Shown here: piece by piece, positions 8,074 to 16,043 of the stretch | How positions within the stretch are numbered: the stretch's first letter is position 1 | How the letters are laid out: each line of letters starts with the position of its first letter | Origin: Thermocaproicibacter melissae | Lineage (GTDB): Bacteria > Bacillota > Clostridia > Oscillospirales > Acutalibacteraceae | DNA length: 64,000 bases | Direction of reading: 5' to 3' | Assembly (NCBI RefSeq): GCF_024498295.1 | Contig: NZ_CP101827.1 | Coordinates: forward strand, 1 to 64,000 | Notes under the pieces: model-generated | Told to the model about the DNA's origin: nothing | Databases searched by the model: none | Seen by the model: the letters and a program-made list of their open reading frames with translations, nothing else | Made by a program: the position numbers and the translations under genes

Positions 8074-8496
8074 TTAGCTACACATTTCTTCGTTGCTGAA
8101 CAGCTCTAAACCGCCTTCCGTCAGTGCCTTAACGGCGGCGTTTCCGTCCGACGCTTTCACAATCATGGCACGCTTGCCGGAGGAGGCGAGCGCATACATA
8201 TACTCGATGTTCAGGTTGAGGCTGCACAGAATATGGGTCATCTTGTGCAGTGCGCCGACGCGGTCTTCCAGCTTTACGGCAATGACGTCCGTCAGCATGG
8301 CCGAAAAGCCTTCGTCCGTAAGCGCTTTCTTTGCCTTCTGCGGGTTGGAAACAATCATGCGGAGCAAGCCGTACTCCGTGGTGTCTGCCATGCTGAGCGA
8401 GAGAATGTTGATTCCCTCACTGGCAAGCACCTCCGTTACCTGCTCCAGCCTGCCCTCACGGTTTTCAATAAAGACCGACAGCTGTTTGACAAACAT
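8074..8496 (-). CDS. Tandem ACT-domain protein linked to PaaK
   Basis: A 140-residue protein made of two ACT domains (about residues 1-68 and 69-140), opening FVKQLSVFIENREGRL. ACT domains bind amino acids and related ligands. This stand-alone form is commonly encoded beside phenylacetate-CoA ligase and indolepyruvate oxidoreductase genes. I choose the ATG at 8496, which has GGGGAGG seven bases upstream, instead of the ATG at 8520 that overlaps the paaK stop. It is the last gene of the five-gene operon. A role in sensing aromatic amino acids or aryl acids is inferred. Confidence 0.85.
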   Translation of the reverse strand: MFVKQLSVFIENREGRLEQVTEVLASEGINILSLSMADTTEYGLLRMIVSNPQKAKKALTDEGFSAMLTDVIAVKLEDRVGALHKMTHILCSLNLNIEYMYALASSGKRAMIVKASDGNAAVKALTEGGLELFSNEEMCS

Positions 8497-8516
8497 AGCT
8501 TCTGCCTCCCCTTTCC

Positions 8517-9815
8517 TCATTCGAGCTTTCTTTTGTCAATCACGCGCTGGGTTTTGCCCTCGCTGCGTTCAATGCTATTCGGTTCCACCAGCTTAACCTT
8601 CACGGCAAGGCCGATTGCCTGCTGGATGACATGCGCAATTTTCTTGCTGAGCTTTTCCAGCTCACGGATTTCGTCGGAGAAATAGCGCTCCTCCACTTCC
8701 ACCTGAATCTCGAGCGTGTCAAGATTATTTACGCGGTCGACAATCATGCGGTAATGGGGCGTCGTTTCGTCCATTTCAAGGAGCGCCGCCTCAATCTGGG
8801 ACGGGAATACGTTCACGCCGCGGATGATGAGCATATCGTCGCTTCTGCCGGTGAATTTCGCAAGGCGGGCTGTTGTGCGGCCACATTCGCAGGGCTCATG
8901 GGTGATGGAGGTGAGGTCCTTCGTGCGGTAGCGCACAAGCGGAATTCCTTCCTTGGTGAGCGTGGAAATGACAAGTTCGCCCGTCTGGCCGTTCGGAAGC
9001 GGCTCCAGCGTCGTGCGGTCCACGATTTCAGGCAGGAAGTGGTCCTCCTGAATATGAAGCCCTTTGTGCAGCCAGCAGTCCGCCGCAACGCCCGGGCCCA
9101 TGACCTCGCTCAGCCCGTAGATATCGTGAGCATGGATTCCGAGCTTCTGCTCAATTTGTTTTCGCATATTTTCCGTCCACGGTTCCGCGCCGTTGATGGA
9201 AGCCTTTAACTTTATTTTATCCTTTACGCCCATTTCGTCAATAACTTCCGCGATATGCAGCAGATACGACGGGGTGCACATGATGCCCGTGACGCCGAAA
9301 ACGATCATCATGTTGATGAGCTTTTTTGTGTTTCCCGTGGACATCGGCACAACGGTGGCGCCCATTTTCTCAACGCCGTAATGCGCGCCGAGGCCGCCGG
9401 TGAACAGTCCGTAGCCGTAGGCGACTTGGATGATGTCGTTTTTCCCGAGGCCGGCCATGGTGATGCAGCGCGCGACGCACTCGCTCCAGATGTCGAGGTC
9501 ATGGCGCGTGTAGCCGACGACGGTCGCCTTTCCCGTGGTGCCGCTGGAAGCATGGATGCGGGTAATCTGCGAAAGCGGAACGGCAAAAAGCCCGAACGGG
9601 TAGGTCTCCCGCAGGTCGTCCTTTGTGGTAAACGGCAGCTTTGGGAGGTCCTCGATGCCCCTGATGTCGCCCGGCTCCAAGCCGACCGCCTGCATCTTTT
9701 TGCGGTAATACTCCACGTTGTGGTAGACCCTATCCACCAGCTTCACAAGCCGGGCGTTTTGAAGGCAGGTCAATTCGTCGCGGCTCATACATTCCTTTGT
9801 CTCATTCCAGATCAT
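8517..9815 (-). CDS. paaK: Phenylacetate-CoA ligase, copy 1
   Basis: A 432-residue adenylate-forming enzyme. The AMP-binding motif [16 protein letters not shown] lies near residue 90, the [10 protein letters not shown] motif near 235, and the C-terminal domain opens with [11 protein letters not shown] near 335. The family joins aryl acids to CoA with ATP, or can run in the other direction to make ATP. It lies directly downstream of iorB and ends against the ACT gene. It resembles the second copy at 12171-13490 through nearly its whole length but is clearly diverged, so the two probably differ in aryl substrate. Confidence 0.92.
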   Translation of the reverse strand: MIWNETKECMSRDELTCLQNARLVKLVDRVYHNVEYYRKKMQAVGLEPGDIRGIEDLPKLPFTTKDDLRETYPFGLFAVPLSQITRIHASSGTTGKATVVGYTRHDLDIWSECVARCITMAGLGKNDIIQVAYGYGLFTGGLGAHYGVEKMGATVVPMSTGNTKKLINMMIVFGVTGIMCTPSYLLHIAEVIDEMGVKDKIKLKASINGAEPWTENMRKQIEQKLGIHAHDIYGLSEVMGPGVAADCWLHKGLHIQEDHFLPEIVDRTTLEPLPNGQTGELVISTLTKEGIPLVRYRTKDLTSITHEPCECGRTTARLAKFTGRSDDMLIIRGVNVFPSQIEAALLEMDETTPHYRMIVDRVNNLDTLEIQVEVEERYFSDEIRELEKLSKKIAHVIQQAIGLAVKVKLVEPNSIERSEGKTQRVIDKRKLE

Positions 9816-9849
9816 ATCATTTCCCCCGTGCTCATTTTCGGCTCACCTG

Positions 9850-10428
9850 TCAAACGGAAAGTGCGTAGCCTGTTTCAAACGCCTTCTTGTTGATTTCCAC
9901 CGTTTTGGGCGGAACCGTGGCTTCAATTACGCGAATCCAGTCTTCCTTCGCAAAGCCCATGTGACGGGCAGCCGCGCCGAGCACGACCACGTTGAAGGTG
10001 CGCGGAGCGCCGAGCTTTTTTGCTTCCTCCGTGGCGGGAACGGCGATAGTGCGGCGAGCCTTCCGAAGCGTGCCGATAATGTCGTCCGGATATTCGGCGG
10101 CGCCTGTAACGACGGTAATGGGGTCGATGCGCAAATCGTTGACAACCACAACGCCGTCTTTTTGCAGATAGTGCAGGTAGCGCAGAGCTTCCAGGCGCTC
10201 AAACGCAATCAGAACGTCCGCCTGCCCTACTTCGACAATCGGTTCGGCGACCTTTTCGCCGTAGCGCACAAACGTGACGACGCTTCCGCCGCGCTGTGCC
10301 ATGCCGTGCACTTCCGAAAGTTTTACATCGTAGCCCGCCGCTGTGGCAAGTCTGCCGAGAATACGGCTTGTCAGCAGGGTTCCCTGCCCGCCGACGCCGA
10401 CAATCATAATATTCTTTGTTGTTTTCAT
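9850..10428 (-). CDS. iorB: Indolepyruvate ferredoxin oxidoreductase, beta subunit
   Basis: A 192-residue gamma-type domain of the 2-oxoacid:ferredoxin oxidoreductase family. It opens NIMIVGVGGQGTLLTSRIL, with the glycine-rich motif near residue 13, and continues with SEVHGMAQRGGSVVTFVRYG, both diagnostic. With IorA it oxidatively decarboxylates aryl-pyruvates to aryl-acetyl-CoA and reduces ferredoxin. It starts one base after the iorA stop, so translation is probably coupled. Cytoplasmic. Confidence 0.94.
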   Translation of the reverse strand: MKTTKNIMIVGVGGQGTLLTSRILGRLATAAGYDVKLSEVHGMAQRGGSVVTFVRYGEKVAEPIVEVGQADVLIAFERLEALRYLHYLQKDGVVVVNDLRIDPITVVTGAAEYPDDIIGTLRKARRTIAVPATEEAKKLGAPRTFNVVVLGAAARHMGFAKEDWIRVIEATVPPKTVEINKKAFETGYALSV

Positions 10429-10429
10429 G

Positions 10430-12178
10430 TTACTCGCCCGCCTTCTTCATCTTGATTGCCCCGAAGCGGCAAAGCTGCATGCACAGGCCGCATCCGTTGC
10501 ACATCACTTCATCGATTTGAATGGTGCCGTCCGCTTTCTTCGTCAAAGCAGGGCACCCCGGCTGCAGGCATGCCCCGCACTTGCGGCAGGCATCCTGCAC
10601 GGTAACGCACTTATTCGGGAATTTCACGCCCTTTAACAGTGCGCACGGGGAGCGGGCAATGATGACGGAAAGCTCCTCACGAGCCGTTTCACGTTTCAAA
10701 GCCTCCTGCAATTCCGCCTGGTCGAGCGAATTGACGACGCAGACATTCTTGATGTTCATGGCACGGCAGATCGCCGCGGGGTCAATGGCGGGCACGGTCT
10801 CGCCTTTGAGCGTTTTGCCCGTTGCGGGGTGGTCCTGATGGCCCGTCATGGCGGTAATGGAGTTGTCGAGGATTACAACGGTTGCGGTCGACTGGTTGTA
10901 TGCCATGTTCATCAGCGAATTGATGCCGGTGTGCATGAAGGTGGAGTCGCCGATGACGGCAACCCAGTTGCGGATATAATCCTTGCCCTTCGCTTTTTCC
11001 ATTCCGTGAAGCATGCTGATGCCGGAGCCCATGCACACGGTGGTTTCAATCACACCGAGCGGTGCCACCGCGCCGAGCGTGTAGCAGCCGATGTCGCCTG
11101 TTGCGTGGAGCTTCAGGCGCTTGAGCGCCGTGAAAACGCTGCGGTGCGGGCAGCCCGGGCAGAGGATGGGCGGCCTTGCGGGCACCTTTGCTGGAGCATC
11201 GGCGGAAATCTTCTCGCCGAGCACGCGCTCACGCAGCAGGTTCGCGCTGTACTCGCCCTGACGGGTGAACAGCTCCTTGCCAACAGCCTTCGTAATGCCC
11301 CAGGACTTTACCTGCTCCTCAATGACGGGCTCAAGCTCCTCAAATATGTAAAGCTTTTCGACTTTCGAGGCGAACCCCTCAATCAATTTCCGCGGCAGCG
11401 GATTCAGAAGGCCGAGCTTTAAAACCGACGCGTTCGGCATAGCCTCTTTTACATATTGATACGCGATGCCGCTCGTAATGAATCCAACGGAAAGGTCTCC
11501 GTATTCTACGCGGTTGATGGGAAGCGTATTGGCGTCTTCCGCCATGCGCTTCAATCTTTCCTCCACAACGACATGGCGCTTAATGGCGTTGCCAGGCATC
11601 ATAACATACTTTGCGATGTCCTTCTCATAAGGAATGTCGGGACGCTCCTGACGGGGTTCGAGCTTTACCGGCCCCTGCGAATGGGAAAGGCGCGTTGTGG
11701 TGCGCAGAATGACGGGGGTGTCGTATTTCTCGCTAAAGTCATAGGCAAACTTCATGAACTCTTTTGCCTCGGCGCTGTCCGAAGGCTCAATGACCGGCAG
11801 CATCGCCGCGCGCGCAATCATGCGCGTATCCTGCTCATTCTGAGAACTGTACATGCCCGGGTCGTCGGCAGCTACAAGCACCATGCCGCCGCGCACCCCC
11901 GTGTAGGCGGCTGTGTAAAGCGGGTCGGCAGCCACGTTCACACCGACATGCTTCATGGCGCACATGGAGCGGACACCCGCAACCGACGCGCCGAGAGCGA
12001 CCTCCGTTGCCACTTTTTCGTTCGGCGCCCACTCGGCGTAGACCTCGCTGTATTTTGCAAGGGTTTCGCTTACCTCCGTGCTCGGTGTTCCCGGGTAAGC
12101 CGAGGAAACCTTCACGCCCGCTTCGTAAGCTCCCCGAGCAATCGCCTCATTGCCGAGGAGAATCTTCGTTTCAGACAT
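10430..12178 (-). CDS. iorA: Indolepyruvate ferredoxin oxidoreductase, alpha subunit
   Basis: A 582-residue thiamine-diphosphate enzyme. The N-terminal pyrimidine-binding domain starts with GNEAIARGAYEAGV and SSAYPGTPSTE. The ThDP domain has CPGCPHRSVF near residue 340 and GDSTFMHTGINSLMN near 408. The C-terminus carries two ferredoxin-like cysteine sets, CRKCGACLQPGCP and CNGCGLCMQLC, for two 4Fe-4S clusters. It catalyses indolepyruvate, phenylpyruvate or hydroxyphenylpyruvate oxidation with CoA and ferredoxin. It overlaps the upstream paaK by 8 bases. In anaerobes this step follows transamination of Trp, Phe or Tyr. Confidence 0.95.
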   Translation of the reverse strand: MSETKILLGNEAIARGAYEAGVKVSSAYPGTPSTEVSETLAKYSEVYAEWAPNEKVATEVALGASVAGVRSMCAMKHVGVNVAADPLYTAAYTGVRGGMVLVAADDPGMYSSQNEQDTRMIARAAMLPVIEPSDSAEAKEFMKFAYDFSEKYDTPVILRTTTRLSHSQGPVKLEPRQERPDIPYEKDIAKYVMMPGNAIKRHVVVEERLKRMAEDANTLPINRVEYGDLSVGFITSGIAYQYVKEAMPNASVLKLGLLNPLPRKLIEGFASKVEKLYIFEELEPVIEEQVKSWGITKAVGKELFTRQGEYSANLLRERVLGEKISADAPAKVPARPPILCPGCPHRSVFTALKRLKLHATGDIGCYTLGAVAPLGVIETTVCMGSGISMLHGMEKAKGKDYIRNWVAVIGDSTFMHTGINSLMNMAYNQSTATVVILDNSITAMTGHQDHPATGKTLKGETVPAIDPAAICRAMNIKNVCVVNSLDQAELQEALKRETAREELSVIIARSPCALLKGVKFPNKCVTVQDACRKCGACLQPGCPALTKKADGTIQIDEVMCNGCGLCMQLCRFGAIKMKKAGE

Positions 12179-13490
12179 TTTTGTTCCCTTCCTTTCTCAA
12201 ATCAATGACGCGTTTTGCCTTGCCTTCAAATCTTCTGAGCGTGTTCGGCGAAACAAGCTGTATCTTCACATCAAGTCCGAGCGCAATCCGCATTTTCTCC
12301 TTGATGCTTCTTTCGAGATTCTCCAACGCGGTGTAGGAGTCCATCAGGCTTTCCGCCTTGACCTCCACCTTAATGGTGAGAATGTCGGAGTAACCCTTGC
12401 GGTCCACCACAATCTCATAATTCGGGCCGATGCCGTCGATGTTGATGAGCGCTTCCTCAATCTGGCTTGGGAACACGTTCACGCCGCGAATTTTCAGCAT
12501 ATCGTCGGTGCGGCCGGAGAGATTCTCCATGCGCATCGTCGTGCGCCCGCAGGCACACGGCTCAACCATGAGGCGGGTAATATCCCTTGTGCGGTAACGA
12601 ATGAGCGGCAATGCCTCTTTTGTAAGGCATGTTACGACCAGCTCGCCTTTTTCGCCCGGCTTCAGCACTTCGCCGGTTTTTGGGTCAATCACCTCGGCGA
12701 TGAAGTGGTCTTCGTTGATATGCATGCCGCAAAGCTCCTCACATTCGCCGGAAACGCCCGGCCCCATAAGTTCGCTCATGCCGTAATTCTGCGTGATTTT
12801 CGCGTCTTCGCCCCAAACTTTGTGCAGCTCAGCCCGCATCGCTTCGGTCATCAGTTCGCTGCCGAGCACGAGGGTGCGAACCTGAAGGTCCTTTTTGGGG
12901 TCAAGGCCGATTTCTGCGGCAACTTCGGCAATACGCATCGCGTAAGAGGGTGTGGCTACAAGGAGCGTCGTGCCGAAATCTTTCATATACATCAGCTGCT
13001 TCTGCGTGTTGCCCGTGGAAGACGGAACAATGGCAGCACCAACTTTTTCAAGTCCGTTATGTAATCCGAGCGCTCCGGTGAACATTCCGTAGCCGAAACA
13101 GATCTGCGCAATGTCGTCGGAGGTTCCGCCCGCCGCCACGGCGATGCGGGCAACACATTCCCGCCAGACATCGAGATCGTTCTTGGTATAGCCGACCACA
13201 GTGGGCTTTCCTGTGGTACCGCTGGAGGCATGAATGCGAAGGAGCTGCTTCTTCGGCACCGCAAACATTCCAAACGGGTAATTGTCCCGCAAATCCTGCT
13301 TCGTGGTAAACGGAAGCCTGCGCAGGTCGTCCAGCGTTCTCACCTGTTCCGGCGTAACGCCCGCGGCGTCCATTTTCGCCCGATAAGCCGGCACTTTTTC
13401 ATATACGCGTTTCACCGTATCTTTCAGGCGGGATAACTGCAGCGCTTCCATTTCTGCCCTTGGGAGCGTTTCCTCCCTTGCCCAAATCAT
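12171..13490 (-). CDS. paaK: Phenylacetate-CoA ligase, copy 2
   Basis: A 439-residue adenylate-forming enzyme with the motifs [17 protein letters not shown] near residue 90, NYGMSELMGPGVSG near 240, and [15 protein letters not shown] near 335. It is the first gene of the paaK-iorA-iorB-paaK-ACT unit and follows a good sigma-A promoter. Working in the thioester-cleaving direction it could conserve the energy of the aryl-acetyl-CoA made by Ior; ATP-dependent activation is the other possibility. An upstream palindrome hints at operon control. Confidence 0.92.
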   Translation of the reverse strand: MIWAREETLPRAEMEALQLSRLKDTVKRVYEKVPAYRAKMDAAGVTPEQVRTLDDLRRLPFTTKQDLRDNYPFGMFAVPKKQLLRIHASSGTTGKPTVVGYTKNDLDVWRECVARIAVAAGGTSDDIAQICFGYGMFTGALGLHNGLEKVGAAIVPSSTGNTQKQLMYMKDFGTTLLVATPSYAMRIAEVAAEIGLDPKKDLQVRTLVLGSELMTEAMRAELHKVWGEDAKITQNYGMSELMGPGVSGECEELCGMHINEDHFIAEVIDPKTGEVLKPGEKGELVVTCLTKEALPLIRYRTRDITRLMVEPCACGRTTMRMENLSGRTDDMLKIRGVNVFPSQIEEALINIDGIGPNYEIVVDRKGYSDILTIKVEVKAESLMDSYTALENLERSIKEKMRIALGLDVKIQLVSPNTLRRFEGKAKRVIDLRKEGNKNV

Positions 13491-13537
13491 TTTCCTACAT
13501 CCTCCTGTTCCGGCATTGTTAATTTATCGATTTAAAC

Positions 13538-13579
13538 TGTAATGCTTTACATTATAACATCTTTCTTATCATTTGTCTG
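13538..13579 (-). promoter_or_regulatory. Promoter and palindrome of the paaK-ior operon
   Basis: On the minus strand CAGACA (plus 13574-13579), a 17-bp spacer and a perfect TATAAT (13551-13556) form a sigma-A promoter. Immediately downstream, sharing one base with the -10, is a perfect inverted repeat TGTAA-TGCT-TTACA (13538-13551). It lies where a repressor would block transcription start. Confidence 0.65.
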
Positions 13580-13640
13580 TTATTTCAGAAAAAATGATTA
13601 TTCAAAAAATGCGAAAAAAATGCCGAATTACAGACATAGA

Positions 13641-13683
13641 AAAAGCGCCGAAGGCTTTTTGCCTTCGGCGCTTTCGCGTTTTA
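13641..13683 (-). terminator. Terminator of the InlB-repeat protein gene
   Basis: Long stem AGCGCCGAAGGC / GCCTTCGGCGCT with a T-rich loop lies ten bases beyond the stop and is followed on the minus strand by five T. Confidence 0.85.
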
Positions 13684-13692
13684 AATGGATGT

Positions 13693-14598
13693 TCAGAAGT
13701 TTTCCTCGTCAAAGAATTTCTGCCAGTCAAAATTGCCGCTTCTGCCGGTCGCATACGCCGGTTTCGTCGCAGACCTTACCGGTTGAGTAGGTTCTTCCTC
13801 GCTCGGTGCAATATGTTTATAAATCTTTCTCCCATCGCTGTATGAGCTGATATCCGTAAATCCTTCGTTGCGGTGGCCGCCGGAAGATTTCGGCCCGCCT
13901 TTGCCGCCCTTGTTCCGGAACTGCCGAACAATGAGGAACACAAGGCCTCCTGCGCCAATCACCACAAGCAGGATGCCGATATAAAACAGGATGGAAAAAC
14001 GCGTGCTGGAAGGAGCCTGAGAGGAAACCGCAGAAGATGTTTCGGAGGACGCCTCGGAAACGGCCGCGGCGATCTCCGAGCTTTCTGTGCCGGAGCTTAC
14101 CTCGGCGGCAATTCCGGATTCCACTTCCGACTCAGCTTCGGAAGAAACATCTTCTTTTTCCCACGTGGCGGTGAGGAATGTATCGGTGTTCATTTGGTAT
14201 GAGCCCGAAACCTTTTTGCCGTTGACGATCCAGCCGGCAAACTTATAGCCTTTGCGCACCGGTGTTTTAAGTTCATTAATCCTTGTACCCTTATCAACCT
14301 GACTGTTGTGCAGTCCGGAACCGCCGGCCAATTCAAAAGTCAGCCAAATCTGAGGTACTTTATCGTTCTCGTGCTCTATCTGCAGACCATGATTGCCGCC
14401 GGTCTGAGCGTTATCCTTCTGACCTGTCTGGCCTGCTTGGCCGTCATCTGCTGGGTTATTACCTTGGTTGTTATCTTCGTGGGTCACCACTTGGGTGCCG
14501 TCGTCAGGGGCCGGAGCAGCGAATGCCGTAACAGCCATGCCGGAAAGATAAATCGCTATTGTAAGAAGAAGTACTATGTACTTTTTAATTCGTTTCAT
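13693..14598 (-). CDS. Secreted single-pass membrane protein with an InlB B-repeat
   Basis: A 301-residue protein. A signal peptide (MKRIKKYIVLLLTIAIYLSG, then an AFA-AP cleavage region) is followed by a polar, Asn/Gln/Asp-rich linker. One Listeria-Bacteroides type repeat spans about residues 85-150 (GYKFAGWIVNGKKVSGSY ... TATWEKE). A Ser/Glu-rich stalk leads to one membrane helix near 200-224 and a basic then acidic tail of about 75 residues inside the cell. The ATG at 14598 has GAGAGG nine bases upstream. Function unknown; extracellular binding is inferred. Unlike wall-anchored relatives it has no sorting signal but a long cytoplasmic tail. Confidence 0.75.
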   Translation of the reverse strand: MKRIKKYIVLLLTIAIYLSGMAVTAFAAPAPDDGTQVVTHEDNNQGNNPADDGQAGQTGQKDNAQTGGNHGLQIEHENDKVPQIWLTFELAGGSGLHNSQVDKGTRINELKTPVRKGYKFAGWIVNGKKVSGSYQMNTDTFLTATWEKEDVSSEAESEVESGIAAEVSSGTESSEIAAAVSEASSETSSAVSSQAPSSTRFSILFYIGILLVVIGAGGLVFLIVRQFRNKGGKGGPKSSGGHRNEGFTDISSYSDGRKIYKHIAPSEEEPTQPVRSATKPAYATGRSGNFDWQKFFDEENF

Positions 14599-14738
14599 AA
14601 GCGTTTTCCTCTCTATTATGCTTTTACTCAAGATACCATAAATCAACAGAAAATTACAACCCTTTTTCTGCTAAATTTCCGCTGAGAAACTTTTTCACCG
14701 GCAGGCTGACTTACCCCACGGCTATTCCCGAAAAAATG

Positions 14739-15740
14739 CTATTTTTCGCTGAGCGGAGTTTCTTCCTGCGCCGCAATCACGTCCTTGACCAATGCATCCA
14801 AATCCGCAAGGCTTTCCAAAAAGCCGGCGCAGCGGCGGAATTCAGAAGCCCCGCGCAAACCTTTTAAATACCATCCCACATGCTTGCGCGCCTCCTTCAT
14901 GGCGCGGTATTCGCCTTTGTAGCGGCACATCAACTCCACGTGCTGGACCATAATCTGCATCCGTTCGGAAAGCGACGGCGGCGGAACGATGCGGCGTTCG
15001 TCCAGGTAGGCGTTGATTTGCTGGAATATCCACGGGTTGCCGAGCGCGGCGCGCCCGACCATCACGGCATCGCAGCCGGTCTGTTCCAGCATCCGTGCGG
15101 CAGACTGCGCTCCCGTTACATCGCCGTTGCCGATGACCGGAATCTTGACCGCTTCCTTCACCGCTTTGATGATGCTCCAGTCGGCAGGCGGCTCATACAT
15201 CTGGGAGCGGGTGCGCGCATGCACCGCAACGGCTGCGGCGCCGGCCTGCTCACAAATCGAAGCGACCTCCACGGCATTGACGCTTTTCTCGTCCCAGCCG
15301 GCGCGTATTTTCACGGTTACCGGAACGGGCACAGCAGCGACAACCGCCGCGACAATCTCCCCGCAAAGCTGCGGCGTCTTCATCAGGGCGCTTCCCGCCC
15401 CCGGCCCTGTGATTTTCGGTGCCGGGCAGCCCATGTTGATGTCGATGAAATCGGGGGAAAACTCGAGCGCCTTCCGCGCGGCCAAAGCCATGACATCCGG
15501 CTCCGAGCCGAAAATCTGGATTGCCGCCGGGCGCGCCTCCTCCCCCAGTTCCATCAGCTCTAGTGTCTTTTTATCGTCGAACTCCAATGCCTTGGAGCTG
15601 ACCATCTCACTGACTGTGCAGGCTGCGCCGAACCGCGCGCACGTTTCCCGGAACGCCCGGTCGCCCACGCCTGCCATGGGGGCAAGAATTGCCTTGCCCT
15701 TTATTTCTACTGTTCCAATCTTGATTCCCTTGATTCCCAT
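14739..15740 (-). CDS. dusB: tRNA-dihydrouridine synthase
   Basis: A 333-residue FMN-dependent TIM-barrel enzyme that reduces uridines in the tRNA D-loop. Family marks are LAPMAGVGDRAFR near residue 20, IDINMGCPAPKITG with the catalytic Cys near 103, VKIRAGWDEKS near 143, HARTRSQMY near 174, and PVIGNGDV near 200. The C-terminal helical tRNA-binding domain includes HVGWYLKG. Cytoplasmic. It appears to be its own unit; the upstream side faces a gene remnant. Confidence 0.93.
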   Translation of the reverse strand: MGIKGIKIGTVEIKGKAILAPMAGVGDRAFRETCARFGAACTVSEMVSSKALEFDDKKTLELMELGEEARPAAIQIFGSEPDVMALAARKALEFSPDFIDINMGCPAPKITGPGAGSALMKTPQLCGEIVAAVVAAVPVPVTVKIRAGWDEKSVNAVEVASICEQAGAAAVAVHARTRSQMYEPPADWSIIKAVKEAVKIPVIGNGDVTGAQSAARMLEQTGCDAVMVGRAALGNPWIFQQINAYLDERRIVPPPSLSERMQIMVQHVELMCRYKGEYRAMKEARKHVGWYLKGLRGASEFRRCAGFLESLADLDALVKDVIAAQEETPLSEK

Positions 15741-15743
15741 AGA

Positions 15744-15960
15744 TTAAACCCTCTGACCTATTTCCTCGGAAAATAAATCAATTTCCTGCTGAAGCATTTG
15801 AAAGACCTTGGCTAGAAGATAGCCGTCTGCGGCCGCGTGGTTCAGCCGCACGGTAGATAAATTCGTTTGTCCTCCACAAATACCCATTCGATAGTCTTCC
15901 CGTGAATTCAGCACTTTTGAAAGCAAATCTTTTTCCTCCGCGTGCGGCCGAAATATGCAC
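15744..15960 (-). pseudogene. Remnant of a chloramphenicol acetyltransferase-family gene
   Basis: The minus-strand frame 15744-16028 contains LNHAAADGYLLAKVFQMLQQ, which matches the C-terminal active-site region of CAT-type acetyltransferases (HHAxxDG with the catalytic His, then the following helix). It ends a few residues later, as the family does. Only about 70 residues of an enzyme of about 215 remain, and the upstream part of the frame runs into the polA promoter with no suitable start. The trimeric enzyme cannot form from this, so it is a decayed gene. The fixed H-x-x-x-D-G pattern makes the family call fairly safe. Confidence 0.6.
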
Positions 15961-15965
15961 TGTTC

Positions 15966-16004
15966 AGTATAGCACTTATTTTTTCCATCGGAAAGTGCTA
16001 TAAT
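15966..16004. promoter_or_regulatory. 10-bp inverted repeat over the polA promoter region
   Basis: Perfect arms TATAGCACTT (15968-15977) and AAGTGCTATA (15993-16002) are separated by 15 bp. TATAAT (15999-16004) forms a plus-strand -10 for polA. TATACT on the minus strand (15966-15971) mirrors it toward the CAT remnant. The -35 elements are weak on both strands. Confidence 0.5.
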
Positions 16005-16043
16005 ATTTTCATTATTTGCGATATGCAAAAATGGAGGAACGCC

